Source: Malania oleifera (lineage: Eukaryota > Streptophyta > Magnoliopsida > Santalales > Ximeniaceae). From it: a stretch of 64,000 nt of DNA. Both the position numbers and the translations under genes were made by a program. The stretch spans positions 149,661,748 to 149,725,747 of the forward strand of contig NC_080418.1 in assembly GCF_029873635.1 (NCBI RefSeq). The letters are read 5' to 3'. Shown here piece by piece: positions 20,188-33,659 of the stretch (within the stretch, counting starts at the first letter, position 1; each line of letters begins with the position of its first letter). The notes beneath the pieces are model-generated. The model searched no databases. It was not told where the DNA came from and was given only the letters and a program-made list of their open reading frames with translations.

Positions 20188-22560
20188 GATTGGGGACTCT
20201 GTTTTTCAAATGTTATTTAATGATTGTTTATTTGAGGGAGAGATTATAAAGAGTCTTAGTTTTCACTTTACACTATGCAAAGAGTTGGGGAATGAGAACT
20301 TAATAGTAAAATAATAGATCAACTTTGTTAATTTAAGGTATTGGAATAAAGAGTTGGGCAATTTAAACATCTTGATTTTATCTTGATTTAAAAAAAAATG
20401 CATTGTATAAAATAAAATCCATATTTAAATAAAAAAAAAAGAATTAAAAATGAACGATTATTCTTAAATTTCTTAATGAATTTCTTTACCGTTCTACATT
20501 AGATGGAATAATACAAACTTTTGCATAAGTAGTTTGTTTCGAAATTAGTGCATTCCTATATAATTGTCATTACATTTTTATAGTATTTCATATAGTCAAT
20601 AGGTATTATATGAATCAAATGGAACTTAAGGTAGTGTTTGGGAAATAAATTTCAAATGTTTGATTTGGGTTTAACCTTATAGTTAGAGAGCTTTTAGATT
20701 TGGATAAGATGTAATATAAAATTATATTAAAATTCATTTAAATATATTCAAATCCGATTTCGAGATCCTAAATTTATACTCTCAAAAGTCGGCATTAGTG
20801 AATTTGAAAGAAATTTAGTATAATTTTGTATTATCTAAATATGCACAAATCCAAATCCAAAACTAAAAGTTCACTCTCCAAAACTCAGGATCAATGTTAT
20901 ATCCAAATCCTTTTGGTATCAAAGTAATAATAAGTTATATTAATAGAAATGAGACTTTTTTATTTTGTTATTATGTTTTTGCCTGATTTTTAAAATTTGA
21001 AATACCCTCATAATTGCATTTTCCCCCCAACTTAAAAACTAAAGTACCATAATAAAACAAAACACAATTATTTTTAAAATCGATGCTTTTTTAAATTTCT
21101 AAAATGCTTCTACTCGTCTTCTATACTTTGAAAAAATAAAACTATTTTTATTATTTTCAACAATAAAAATATATATGTGGCTATTTTAAAATTAAAAATA
21201 AAAAATCAAAGAAATGTTGATCAACGTGTACATATTCCCTAATAACAATAACAACAATAATCTACATTATTAATTAAAGGAATACTTAATTGTGTTTCAA
21301 TCTATGTTTTTACCCATTACGCTTCAAAATGACTTTCTCTTACAAATTTCTACTGAGTGACAAGTTGCGCACCCAACTATCGATGTGTGGTAGGTTCAAG
21401 CTTATTAATACAAAAAACAACAATGATAACTAGTTAATTGATCGAAGGGTTAGTTCCTAATAGAATTCTTGGACCCCTTTAAGTCATTAGGGTGTTGGGG
21501 TAAATAAATGGATTAAACCAACACAAATGGTGGCCACCAAGGGAAGCAAAGTTTCATGGATAAGGGTTTCCAAAGAGTTATAGCTGCGTTTGGTAGCATG
21601 GATTCAAATTTCGTTGGATGATTTTAGGCAAATTTCAGTACAATTTTATATCATATTTTGTTTAAATTCAACACAAATACATATCTAAGGTCTCCCCAAA
21701 CATAAAAAAAATAGTGCAAATTTGGATTTGTGTACGAGTTGGGAAATGTTTGATCCCTGGCAACTAGGCAGGAGGAGGATTGTTTCAGCCTCAGCCCCCT
21801 GGATTTTTAGGGAACATAGCCTCCAAGAAAATCTTAAGGGCAGTGGATTTCCACCATGTGGCAAATCACTTGAGCAACAGGAGGGGACTTAAACTTGAAT
21901 TTTATTTAAATTCAATACAAATGCGAATCTAGAATCTCTCTAACTATAGAAATTGTGCAGATTTGGATTTGTGCACTAGTAGGGAAATTTTGATCCCTGA
22001 CAACCAAGCAGGAGGAGGATTGTTTCAGCCTCAGCCCTCAGGGTCTTTAGGGATCAAAGCTGGCATACAGATTAAACCCAAGGGTACCTCCCCCTGTTCC
22101 ACGTTTGGAAAGGGAATTCTGCATTTTCATTTGGGGAAAAAACAAAAGGGTACGTTGAAAAAGCTGGCTACGGGGGACAAGAATCATGTGGTCTGTGTGA
22201 GGACTCCAATTCCGATGCGGGATCCATTTCATTTTTAGGTCACTTTAGCCCCTCTTTCAAAAATTTTATCCACGTTTACCTTCCATGCCGATCCAAGAAA
22301 AGATAAAAATAAAAACAAATGTAGAGCAAGATAAAAGAGAACGTTCTCTGCTTCTCAATTCAAATATTGTATCAAACACTTTGCTCCTCAATTAATTTGT
22401 TGAATGAAACTCAAGCTTGGGGATCCTACTCACCAAGCTGATCTCATGCTGACTAAAATTTTGCACTTTGTATACAATTAATCAATTATCATATAGAAAC
22501 ACTGCGTAATCAATTCTGAAAATAACTGCATTCTCCGAACACCCAACCAAACTTACAGCT
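20188..22560. other. Intergenic DNA with MITE-like repeats, no gene seen
   Basis: A foldback MITE-like element occupies about 20632-20885 (tagtgtttgggaaat against ctctccaaaactc). Another partial one is near 21585-21720. Two diverged copies of a ~165-bp segment lie at about 21650-21830 and 21896-22060. Both contain the phrase ggaggaggattgtttcagcc, and the copies are about 234 bp apart. Nothing else is recognisable. Confidence 0.5.
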
Positions 22561-22579
22561 TTAGAGTTGCCTTCAACCA

Positions 22580-23099
22580 TTTATTTTTCAGGCCAAACTA
22601 AATTCAAATATTCCTTGGCAAAGCATAATTCAAGCCTTCCATGATCAGGCAAAGCACAGGTCAGGATGCAAAATGAGTCTCAGATACCAAAGGCAAAAGT
22701 GGGAAACCAAAAAGAACATAATAAAAACATCTCTTAGTTGTAAAGCGAGACGGAGACAATGTCAAAAGTCATTCTTTTAAAGCTGTTTTTCCACATCAAA
22801 AGGATTCCTTCCCTTTTCCCCAAGCAGACAAACCACCAGCCCAATGGCTGTGTAAAATCAAATTAGTCGCAGACATCTCGAAATTCAGAAAATGTAACTG
22901 TTATAAGCCATTATCAACTACTCAAAAAGGCTAGTTCATACACACTCAAAGTCCAGAAGATACCTACACAATCCAAACTGTAACAGCTACTAGAACTTCA
23001 AAACCCAGTCGATAGTACATTGCCCAAGTTAAACTACAGAAGTTTTCAAATCCACCCAGAAAAGCAGTGGCACAAACTATACTGTTTTCCCATGGAGAC
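22580..23099 (-). other. Probable 3' UTR of the SCL33-like gene
   Basis: The stretch follows the stop codon of the SR-protein gene on the minus strand and carries an AATAAA signal at 22580-22585. No other feature competes for it. Confidence 0.55.
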
Positions 23100-26000
23100 T
23101 CACTCACTAGGAGATTCGTCCCTGTTCGGTTCCCTAGAGTATTCTAGGCTGGGGCTGTGGCTCGGACTCCTACTCCGGCTCTGGCTTCTGACTGGACTTT
23201 CACCAGGGCTCCTTGAACCATTTTCAATCGGAGAGTGTGAGCGTGAGTACGACCTCTCTCGACTGTATCGGGAATGTGATCTCTCTCGACTGTACCTCTT
23301 ACCTTGGGGGGAGATGGACCTACCTCAAAATGAAAGACCAGATCAGTGTCTTGGAGGCAAAAGAAGCCCATTATGGGAAGGTAGTGAGTAAAACTTTTTA
23401 TAAAAATTCACTTGTGTGTGAATGTGAAAAAAGACTTAGTCCTAACAGGCAAAATGCAGCATCACCAACTTGATACCCCGACACCAAGTAGGAAAACATT
23501 TGCACACAAGAGAATGGGAATTATAATGGAAGCGTATTTATTACATACTTTGAATAATGCCTCCGTTTAGGAGAAGGGGAGTAGTAGTCGCGGCTGCGGG
23601 ACCGAGATCTTGCATAGCGTGGGGGTGGAGAACGGGAATACCGACGAGGAGATCTCCTTCGATCATAAAACCGTCCCCTGCAGCAGCACAAAGAAAAAGG
23701 AGAAATATGACTACCACAATGCTCAATAAAAACAATTTATGTGCAGTACCAACATTGGAATTATTAGAAAATGTCAGTGATGAATGAATAAGAAAATCTT
23801 TATGATAAAAACATTTATATTATAGCAGACCAAAGACAACTTTAAATAAAGCTTCAATCTGTGAAAAAACTGGCTGGCCTCATTAGAGGGTCAAGCAAAC
23901 CAACCTTGTAAGATGTTATAGAACCAAACCAAAAACAGTAACTGTAATACATGTACGAGGGAAGATGGAAATGATGTCGTTTCATGGGAATCTTGATCAG
24001 GATCTAATAAGTCTAATTTTGACTTTGCACCTAAAAAATGACCTAATACCAAGACAAGCATTCTCATTTGGATAAATTAAAAGAATACTTCAAAAAATAA
24101 AAGAATATAATTACATTTTATGAATTCTCATTTGGATAAATTAAAAGAATAGAATTTCAATTATTCCCACTTGTGTAAATTAAAAGGGCATTCTTTTTTT
24201 TTTAATGATAAGAGTGATTCTTTTGTAATCAACTCAAATATCATAATTCATTTTAAAGAGAACATTTGTCCGTTCAAGTATAAACAGTTAAATATATATC
24301 AGGAAACAGCAAGAGTACACATACATGGCATCAACAAGCTCCACTGTGCCTTATCTTTCTAAAGAGAGCACTTGATTAAAACTAGATTTTCTCTCTCTCA
24401 ACTTTGTAAATGTTAAAAATCCCCTTTTAATGTTGAATGTCCATTTCCATTCAGTTCAATCTTTTGCACGCACTAGGTTGAAATTTAATGTCAGAGAATT
24501 CAGTTACATTTTGTTCCAAGTTCTAAAAAGCTCAAAAATGCCTCTATAACCCAATCAAGTAAAATGATCAAAAAGTACTGTTAAGGTTTTCAGCAAAATG
24601 GGGAAATTGTTTAAAAGATTGTTCATGCCTATCAAGAACAAATTGCAAAATTTCAACTTCATAGAAATTTTTTTGGACAAAAAAAAGAAAGGGAGGAGGA
24701 AAAAAATCAGGAATAGATGAGGAAAAATGTACCTCACTCGTTCCCTTGCCCTCATATCAGCAGGTTTTTTCCTATTCTCCTCTGCAAATACAACTGTCAA
24801 TTCTCTTCCATTAAGAATTTGACCATCCATTTGATATTTGGCTTCTGCAGCATCAGCTGGATCAACATATTGCACAAAACCAAATCCTCGAGGCTCCCTG
24901 CCAGATAAGGCAATAAAAAAACAAACAAAACAAAACAAAATACATGCTGTTAAAAAAGAGGTTGAGGGAAAGTAAAATACTAAGACCCCTTAACTGCGTA
25001 CGCCATTAACCTTTGCATCAATTAAATTTGGCAAAATAATCCCCAGATATATGGAAGGTCATGATAAGCACGTAAAAGCAAGTGCTTGGCTGCTGACCTT
25101 GCAAGTGTCAATTTTAAGATGACTTGAAATTCTTCAAGACTTGAAATCTTCACAATGTATTCAAAACCAAGACTTGACTTCAAGACTTGAGATCTTCACA
25201 ATGTATTCAAACTCAACTTCCTTCCCATCTTCACTACCATTAACATCACCTTCAACAGAACTCTTATTACTTGATTGATGTCTTCATAACTTTAATTTCA
25301 CTGTTATAACTCAAGAACTTTAATAAAAACGCCCAATTTGATAATACAACATATGATCATTTAGGGGAAGCCCCCCAGCGACAAAGCAGAGTTCTTTAAT
25401 GAAGAAAAGCAAATAGAAAGGAGGGATGGAAATTGATTTCATGAATCCATGTGACAAAAGAAACCAAAAAAGATAAAATTAAAAATAAATCAAAATAATT
25501 CAAGGATCCATGTTAACATAAGAAAAAAAAGATGCAAGTTCTTTTTAAACAAAAAAATATTAACGAAGAAAACAAAAAAAAAGAGTGTAAAATTCAAACT
25601 AAACCAACAAAATTAAGTACATATAGACATATATGTATATACATATAGAAAACCTTCACACCCATGGGAAGGTCAGTCATTTTGGCAACCTCACAGAAGT
25701 CAGAGCATTTAGCCAACAAGTTCTATATAGTTAGTAGACATGCTCACCCAGTGTAATAGTCCCTAGGCAAGTAAATGTCCTTGAGAGGACCAAACTGCCC
25801 AAACGGCCTCCGAAGGTCTTCCGGCCTGCATTACAGCATAAATTCAAGAATATAAGTGGTGAATCAGTTGAGAAGAATACGCTAACAAAAACTGAAATAT
25901 ACAGAACTTGAACAACAACATTTCCATGTCGTGAAAAAGCTTATCCCTACATCAGAAGTCCACAAGAATATGTTAACAAAAACTGATTAACTGAAATATA

Positions 26001-29000
26001 ACAGCATTCAAACAACAACATACCCATATTGTAGAAAAGCTTCTCTACATCATCCACAAGGATAAAAAGTTAACGCAAATTACCACATTCAATTTAAACA
26101 CACAGTATTGCTCCTAATAAGGCAAGTACACGGTAAAACATAATAATATAAATGGATAGTTACAGATACATGCACTTATAATACACCCACAAAAGGAGAA
26201 ATTCCTCTCAAGTTCAATCAAACATAATGATATAAGGGTACATTTGGTTTGCCTCCTAGGCAGGGCTGGGCTATGCTAGGCTAATGGCTCTTAGCCCATG
26301 TTTGGTATAGTACATAGGTAGAATGAGACTGGCCAAGAAGGGGAGGCTTGGCCCATTTGTGTGTAATATGGTTGGCCATTTCCACCACCCACCACCAAAA
26401 CAAGTCAGTCCTGGCTAAGTCATGATCTGTCCAAATTGAATAATATCTTCTCCATCCTGACACCCCAACACAAGCTATCCTCCCTCAAACCTTCTGTTCA
26501 TCTGCCTTCAACGAGGAATTCCTCAATTGCGTTGATCATCTAGTGGCTCACTGTCGTCTTACCCAACAAGGTTAGCCTCCCCTCTCTTCCTCCCTCACAC
26601 TCTCTTTCTGGCCAGATATAGAAACATTTTGTACTCAGAACTGTGCACAAATGACAAATATGCCCATTATGGCCATGAAAGCCTCTATTGCATAACCAAA
26701 TTGACAAAGAAGGCGATGTGTGAAGGAAATTGTCTGAAAATCGATATGTTGTTCAATCAAAGAAGGCAAGTGCACAATTACCAATTATGTCTACCATCCC
26801 ATTCAAATCTCAAGACGACCTTCTTGCTTTTCCATTCTGGATCCAAATTCCGGCAATCATTCTCCACCAAAAATTCTCTAGGGAGAAAGTGAAGAGAGAA
26901 AAAAAGGAACTCTAGACCAAGAAACGAAGGGAACCACAAGCAAGGAAAATTGGGGTCATAAAATGTAAACACCTTACTAATACCACAAGCTTAGAGCTCA
27001 TAGTCTGCCATCCTCTCCATTTGAGCTCCATATCAAAAATTTGAACAAGCCTTAGCAGTCCAGGGTGTCACAATCGGAAACCCTTTCTCAAACTGTTTTG
27101 TGTAGGAAATCCTTTCTAGAACTGTTTTGAGCTTGATTAAAGAATGTGGAGATGGTATCTTAAAGTCAAAATCTAACATCTAAAATAACAATTTTATGCT
27201 TTATTTTGCGAAGGGGTATTTTGGTCTCTTAAATGATTACCCTATTCAAAGAAAAAAAAAAAAAAGCAATTACAAAAAATTGGAACGATGTCTCACTTTC
27301 TCTCTTGTCCCCTCTCTCTTCTCCCCTCTCACAAAACAATCTCTCCCTCTCAAATGTACAGCAATATGGAGTCTTATGCAGCAGGTCATGCTGTATCAGT
27401 TGATCCAGATCAGAGGAAAATCTTTTCGATCTGCGCATGGATAAGGTTGGGGAGCTCTCTTCTTTGCTTGTGGTTGAGAATAACGTGATGCATAGCAGAT
27501 GGATTAGGTTTTCTAGTAAGGTAGTTTCTTGGTTTGCTAATGGGTTGTTAGTGTTCAGCCAGATGAAAAGGAGGTGTTGGAGTTTTCGTAAGGGTAGTAT
27601 GCAGTATTGGAAGTCAATTAGATGGACAAAGGTTGGGAAAGTTTATAGAGTTAGGGTTGAGACGGAAAGGAAGGAAATTTTCTGTGTTCAATCCCAGTGG
27701 TGGAAAGGGTGAGGGTTGGCAAAACTTTGCAAGCAACTTCTGCGAGATGGCAAAGGAATTTTGGAAGGAATCTGAAGCTGTAGATGCAGATGACGCAACA
27801 CATCCCCGCTCATGGAGTCAGGCAGTGCTGGGAGGCAAAATGGGCAAAGCAGTGGATTGTAGTAGCCAATCTTGCTCTGGAAATCAGGGTATGGTGGTTG
27901 GAAAAGAAGATCCGTGTTGTTGGTGTGGATGTATGATGCAGTAGAAAGAACCTGGGTTTCTGAAGTCAGCATTTATTGCAGACCAACCAAAATTATTTGA
28001 TCAGACTGGCAAGGAAAGCTAGAGTTTTGGCAGAAGCGGGGATCTCCTCAGTTTCAGTCAGGGCTGCATTTGAAGAGACTGCAAAGAGGAATGGGCCAAG
28101 CTATATTTTTATGGTTTTTGATCTGGCTCAAATAATAGAAAAAGAAGGCAACCTTTTATAATGCGCGCCAATTATTTGGTCAGGCCCAATTTATAGGTAA
28201 GTAAGAAGTGGACTCAAAGGGAGAGACTGCTCCTTTGGGCTTCATGCATATCGGCCAAGGGGGAGGCAAGCTTATGTCTTAGATAATAGTGATCCAGGTA
28301 CTTCATTGCTAGATACCAAAAATGGGCAGGCCCAAAATACTATTTCTAGAAACCAGAAATCGAGTATTGATAAGGACACTCTACCTTTTGATAGTACAAT
28401 ACATTCTCAGTCTATAGATTTCCAAGTTATGAGTCGAATTGATCAAGATTTGGAACAAACTAGGATTAGCAGTAGTGAAGATTTGAAACAAGATTGAGGT
28501 GTTAAAAATGCAGCAAGTTTTGAAGAGGGATTAGAAAGTGATGTGGAAAAGACTAAAAGATTAGAAGTTGATTTGGGGGCCTTCTATGGGTACTGAAATG
28601 AGGAAGGTGTTTGAAGATAAGAGAGAAGAATCTGGTGAGTCAGTGCCAAAGTTATTAAAAGAGATTCTAAAAAAAAATCCTAGTATAGTGGAAGATTCTC
28701 ATGCTAAGGAGGCTGAATGTAGTAATTGGGTAAGTTAAGAAAAAAAAGGGAAATAAATGGGAGACTTCTCAGATTCAAAAAGTAATCATATTAGTGAGTT
28801 TGATTGTGGTAGGGGGTTGTTGTTGGATGAGATTCAAGAACAATATGGACACGTTTCAAATTCTTTTGAAGAGAGAGGGGATTTATACTATCCATCCACC
28901 CCCATTGGAAGGCCTTGAGGGAGTTCTATATTTGATTATGATGGTCTCATTAACAATTCACAGAGAAAGGATGGAATTTTGCCCATGGAGGAGGTTCCTA

Positions 29001-29913
29001 AGAAGGACTTAGAAGCTCAAGATCTTTCGGATAAAATGGGATAAAAGTTGACTGGTTTTGGAGAAAATGTAATGCACATGGTGGCAAAATTTGAAAGTTG
29101 AAGGGACAAAGGGAATTAGCAAAATTGAAGAGGTCAAAAATTATGACAGGGAGGGTCGAAAAGGGGTTTCCTTGGTTTATATTTTGTAGTGTTTTTTGGT
29201 TTTGCTCTTTTTTTTTTTCATTTTTCTTTTTCTTTGGGGTTTTCTTGTTTTTATTTGGTGTTCTTGTCCTGCACATTGTACCATCCTTTCTTTCTATCTA
29301 TCTAATATAGTTTCTTTTTTATCCCAAAAAAGAAATTGATAGCCTATTCAATGGGTGTCACAGTCCAGAGATGGGATGGGATTATAATCATAGTCAAGCC
29401 AGTCCAGTTCTATAAGCCTTAGCCATTGATCCAAATGCACTCCAAATGGGTATTGAGCAATTGGGAGGATGTTTGAAGGGCAATTTCATTTTATGCGAAT
29501 TCTACAAATGGATCACATTGAACAAAATAAAACACAGAACATATTTTGAAAAATAAACATAAATGAAGACATAATTATGCAAAGCAATGTAAACTTCCAC
29601 ACCAAAATCTACGATACTGGAAGGATTATAACTAAAACAATAACAATTTCTGCGAATAAAAAAAAAATTGATGAAAACACAAGATATTATATTGCAGTAA
29701 CAATAACATTAAGTTTAGCTTAAAGTAGGGGAAAAACCAAATGGGCGAAGAAAAGTTATTGAAACCTAACCTACAATCATGGCGAAGGTTACGAACTAAA
29801 AGACTGGTAGGAAGATCTCTACCCCGACCTCCATAGCGACCCCTGGGGCTAGGGCTTCGGCCTCTTCTGCCATATCCCCTGGGCGGTGATGGACTATAAC
29901 TCCTTCCCCTCAT
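23100..29913 (-). CDS. SCL33: SC35-like SR splicing factor (SCL33/SCL30A type)
   Basis: Nuclear serine/arginine-rich pre-mRNA splicing factor that binds RNA through one RRM and contacts the spliceosome through its RS tail (family knowledge). Coding exons are 29771-29913, 25748-25825, 24733-24897, 23549-23677 and 23100-23319. All are GT-AG and in phase, giving 244 residues. The N-terminal extension (MRGRSYSPSPPRGYGRRGRS) is the plant SCL hallmark and matches SCL33/SCL30A rather than SCL30 or SCL28. The RRM runs from about residue 36 (TSLLVRNLRHDC, RNP2) through GEPRGFGFVQYVDP (RNP1) to about 115. RS/SR dipeptides, YYSPSP and SRSRSRSPS fill the tail. The ATG is the first in the transcript after the UTR acceptor at 29933-29934. 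Intron lengths are about 3.9 kb, 850, 1,055 and 229 bases. SCL33 and SCL30A cannot be told apart here. Confidence 0.93.
25132..25285 (-). promoter_or_regulatory. GAAG-rich cluster in intron 2 of the SCL33-like gene
   Basis: On the transcribed strand nine GAAG tetramers fall within about 155 bases (CTTC at 25132, 25148, 25178, 25194, 25217, 25221, 25229, 25250 and 25282). A ~26-base phrase ending in tcttcacaatgtattcaaa is duplicated 46 bases apart (25140 and 25186). In Arabidopsis SCL33, GAAG repeats in the long third intron are reported to bind SCL33 and control its own splicing. Counting the 5' UTR intron, this is also the third intron. The functional link is inference. Confidence 0.5.
26231..29445. 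mobile_element. Possible Harbinger-type MITE split by a LINE
   Basis: The left end at 26231 (taagggtacatttggtttgc) and a region near 29365-29445 have imperfectly complementary ends. The right region contains gatgggatgggattataatc and, read in complement, gtgcatttggatcaatgg, both typical of Tourist/Harbinger-type MITEs. Removing the LINE between them leaves about 1.1 kb. The ends are only partly convincing. Confidence 0.3.
27251..29332 (+). mobile_element. L1-type LINE remnant, ORF1-like region and 3' end
   Basis: Sits in the first coding intron of the SCL33-like gene, in the opposite orientation. Frames at about 27437-27712, 27633-27944 and 27976-28161 carry a pattern like plant L1 ORF1 (SRWIRFSSKVVSWFANG, then a KGEGWQNFASNFCEMAKEF-type segment). 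ORF2 (endonuclease, reverse transcriptase) is absent, so there is a large internal deletion. The 3' end (tctatctaatatagtttc, T-run, tatcccaaaaaag) resembles plant L1 tails. An imperfect ~18-bp duplication brackets it: aaatgattaccctattcaa (27231) against aaattgatagcctattcaa (29333). ORF1 is interrupted by stops and shifts. Confidence 0.6.
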
Positions 29914-29932
29914 TTGTAATGAATTGTTTCGT

Positions 29933-32475
29933 CTATATATAATTCAAAATGCACGAGTAGAACTTCAAGTAAACAAGAAGCATAAAAATGTAAAACAAAT
30001 GTCTACATCAAGTAACATGTAACGAACATGAGATACATGAATCACTAGATTCAAAGGGAAAAATCTTAAATGGACTAACCTGCACAAATTCAAATAAAAA
30101 GAAACAAGGAAAATATTGCTTTTTCAACACATTAATAATTCAACAACAGAATATAGACATAAAACAGAATATCAAAATTTTACATCTAAATCAAAGCATA
30201 TTTGCAGAAACCCTTAGTACTGTTCTAAGCTGAAAAGTTTTCACCAAAACTGCGTGATATATTTATTTGCTTCAAGATACTATGGTTTATGAATCGATAC
30301 ATATGAAGCTACTCCCAAGAAAATAGAATAAATGCATTGATGTGTTGTTAACATTTTCCATGGTAATTGTTGCCCCAATGTTTCATCAGCACTTTTGAAG
30401 AAGACAACAAATTTGTGATAATCTTAATAGTCAAAAGATATTTCATTCACTCAATAAAGTTGTTGTGAACATTTGCTTAATATCCACCATCTGTTATGTG
30501 GACATAAAATTTCAGTTAATTGGATAATTTTATTTTAGTATCTAGTTATGCTAAAATCATGGCTAAGATCCTTTAATTTTAGTCATCTCATTTTGTCGTT
30601 TTGGATGAATTGTACATCACATAAAGAAGTTTCTATTGCTCTATGATTTTGGACAACCTCAAACAGATTTGAGAAATCTAGAATCAGATAATCATTGACT
30701 TTGCATTACTTTAACATCCACATATTATTATTGTTTAATTATAGGATTTTTTTCAAGACTATTTAGCTCCAATGAAACAATTTTTTATTTGCAATAAATA
30801 AAAATTGATCAACGATCCATGATTACTCATTATCTTGTTTTAAATGTGAATCTGACTATGGAAAGGTCTGAAGTGTCTTGTCTCTTGAATGAAATAAGAT
30901 ATACTGCAACCCTAACAAATTACTGATGGGACTTAGAAGCTTAGGGATTTTCATATCTGAGTGCTCTTTTTTAATAACAAAACATTTGAATGATTTTTAT
31001 TTTAATCTAAAATATTTGCAATCGATACACACCAAATATTTGGGGCAAATGCTTGATTAGGACCAAACAACTAGCACACTTTCTGAATAAGGATCTCTAA
31101 CAAGGAGAGTTTGAGAAAGCTTACTTTATGATGCTCAAAATTTGAAGAACAACATAGACACATCTTATACTGGGGTGGAGGTGCAAATAGACAGTCTTTG
31201 GTGTGGCCAGGATAGGATCCATGTGGAAGGGTGTTCTTCATTAGTTTGTGGGAAAACAAATCATAACGTTAGCATGATCTTTATATCAGCCTAAATAACT
31301 TGATCTTCACAATTTTCCAAGAAATTCAAGTATTAGTAAATTCTGAATAAGAATCTCAGGGAGTGGACTTTGGCCTTGACTTTGAGCCAAGCCACTATAA
31401 TTAGTAATTTCTTTCTTATCCCCAACTCTTTTTTATGCATTGTTATATTAGAGCATGATCCTCTATATGCTTCATATTTAATTAATTTAAGCATAAAAAT
31501 GAATTCTCTTTTAAGCATCGTCCCAATACGTAACCTCTCCCCTCTTGGATTGCTAATAGGGCAAACTGCTACCTTACATTATCCAGTAGCATCCATGCAT
31601 TTCTCTTTGAGAAGTAAAATGCTTATTTTTATTCTGAGTTGAGTTTCATACACTCCATTTTCCCAAAAAATGTGAAAATACATTCCTTTTGATTCTTCTC
31701 CTTACCTCACTGCCAAAAACAATAACATTTAAAATTAACTACAACCATCAAATGGAACTTTATCCCACACAGAGTAGTGGAATACAAGTCACACAACAAG
31801 TATACATACAAGACTATGAACAGTGGGTCTCATAAATAAGCAAATTCTTCACATATGTCAAGCAATAAAACACCAAGAAAAAAAATATTGCAGGGTATGG
31901 TGTATGAGTCAGCTAAAACCTTGGAATCCAGAGCACCGAAAAGTTTTTATAAAACAATGGATTAGCTGGAATGGGGAGATAAAAGATCAAGCCGAGATAT
32001 CTGTAATGTAGGCCATCGAGAGTGTAATTTTTTAAGTAAACGCAATGCTTGCAGTAAAAACCCTACACCCTACAGAGCGAACACACATTCTAAAACCTAC
32101 AACGGACTATTTCAGTTGAGATATCAAATGCATGCAAATATCCTTAAATGCCCTAAAGAAATACAAGTACACAAAACAAATCAAACAAATCTGGGTTTTT
32201 GTTAATTTCTCCAGCAGAGAAATCAAACCCCCGCGATTTCCCCAACCAGTCATCTTACCCTACGTTTCTCGAGTTTACGATAACAAGCAATAACAGGCGA
32301 TACTTGTAAAATTAGCCATGAAAAACAAAAAACCCAGATTTCATAAGCCCACAAGATTCCCAACCCACCTCTCCCAAAAAGAAAAAAAGGGAAAAAGAAA
32401 TCAAGAAAGAGAGAAGGAAATCAACCATGTTTGTCAAACAGCATCATCCACATTACAACTTACTGAAATCCCACA

Positions 32476-32517
<42 letters not shown>

Positions 32518-32521
32518 TTAC
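29933..32521 (-). other. 5' UTR intron of the SCL33-like gene
   Basis: The acceptor tatatatag lies 19 bases before the start codon and a strong donor (gtaagctcg) lies at 32513-32521. A (CT)n run on the transcript strand begins about ten bases inside the intron. No gene is seen in the ~2.6 kb. A long leader intron is common in plant SR genes and often boosts expression. Confidence 0.6.
32478..32512. repeat. (GA)n microsatellite
   Basis: About 17 GA repeats just inside the leader intron. Confidence 0.9.
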
Positions 32522-32650
32522 CGGTAGAATTATCGAGAAGCAGGGAGGTGGGCGGCTGTGCACGGGGAGGTTCGCGTGTGTAGTCGGAAATGAGGGAAGA
32601 GGTAAATAGGGTTTGGGGATTTTGTATGTACTAATTTGGGCTTTTCTTCT
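32522..32650 (-). promoter_or_regulatory. 5' UTR exon and promoter elements of the SCL33-like gene
   Basis: The non-coding exon ends ...attctaccg before the donor at 32521. Upstream on the same strand are a telo box (AAACCCTA, 32607-32614) and a site II element (TGGGCT on the plus strand, 32637-32642). This pair marks many plant housekeeping genes for translation and RNA processing. The exact start site is unknown. Confidence 0.55.
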
Positions 32651-33650
32651 TTGTTAAGGGCAAATGTGTCATGTGGTATTAATTAGGATGGGCAATGTGC
32701 AATGTTTGTCTAATGGGTTAAATTTTTAAATAAAGTAGTAATGAGTTAATTATCTAAAAATTTTGGATTCTAATTTTGTTGTTGTGTATATTGTATATTG
32801 TTTTAAAAAAATTATTATATTTTGTACTATAAGTGTTATTTTTCGTGTGTTATCTGTTTATGTTGTCGAAAATGTTAAAATTTGATGTACATTCTTGACA
32901 CACGACCTAATAACTTAAAATTTTAAATAAATTGATAATCTAACAAGTTTTAAATGTGATTATCATAATCTTGAGTAATTATTATAATTATAGATAGAAA
33001 ATTGTCAACTAACAATCAGTGTTTAGAAGTTTAAATTTTAGATTTTAAATTTTAAAAAAATTATTATAATTTTATATTATATTTTGTCTAATTCACACAA
33101 AAACCTAAAATCTCTATCAAATGTAGAATAAGTAAATATTTTATTTTTATTCTAAATTTATCGAAATTAGAGGATGTTTTTGGAATATAATGGGTGAAAA
33201 TGTAAATTTAAAATTAGCACAATACTTCTTTGTGTTTGGGTAACTACGAATATTATGTATAGTTTGTATGAAAATTATGGAAAATCATATGCAGTCACTG
33301 AAAATTAGAATCTATTTACATTATTATTTTAAAAAAATATATATGTTGTTCTTGATATGCATTTTTGCTCATTATGTTTCAAAAAAGTAATTCAATTTTT
33401 GTAATTTTTTTATTGGGAACAAATTCTAAGTTGGGATCTACCTATTGTTACTTGAAAAAAATAAAAATAAAATAAAATAAAATACATGTTAGTTCTCAAG
33501 CCGCATTTTTTGCCGATTATATTTCAACATTATAATCCAATTTTTATATTTTTTTATTGAAAACAAAATTATCATAATTTTCACTCAATAATAATTTTAT
33601 AAATATAAATACAAATCAATTAGCTAGTCACAACCATATTAACCACAAAT
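32651..33650. other. AT-rich intergenic DNA, no gene seen
   Basis: Very AT-rich sequence without recognisable coding or repeat structure. Confidence 0.5.
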
Positions 33651-33659
33651 AACTATGGA

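Noticed and set aside
23020-23391. 123-codon plus-strand frame over the RS domain
   Set aside because: It is antisense to the last SCL33 coding exon; arginine/serine codons read backward stay open.
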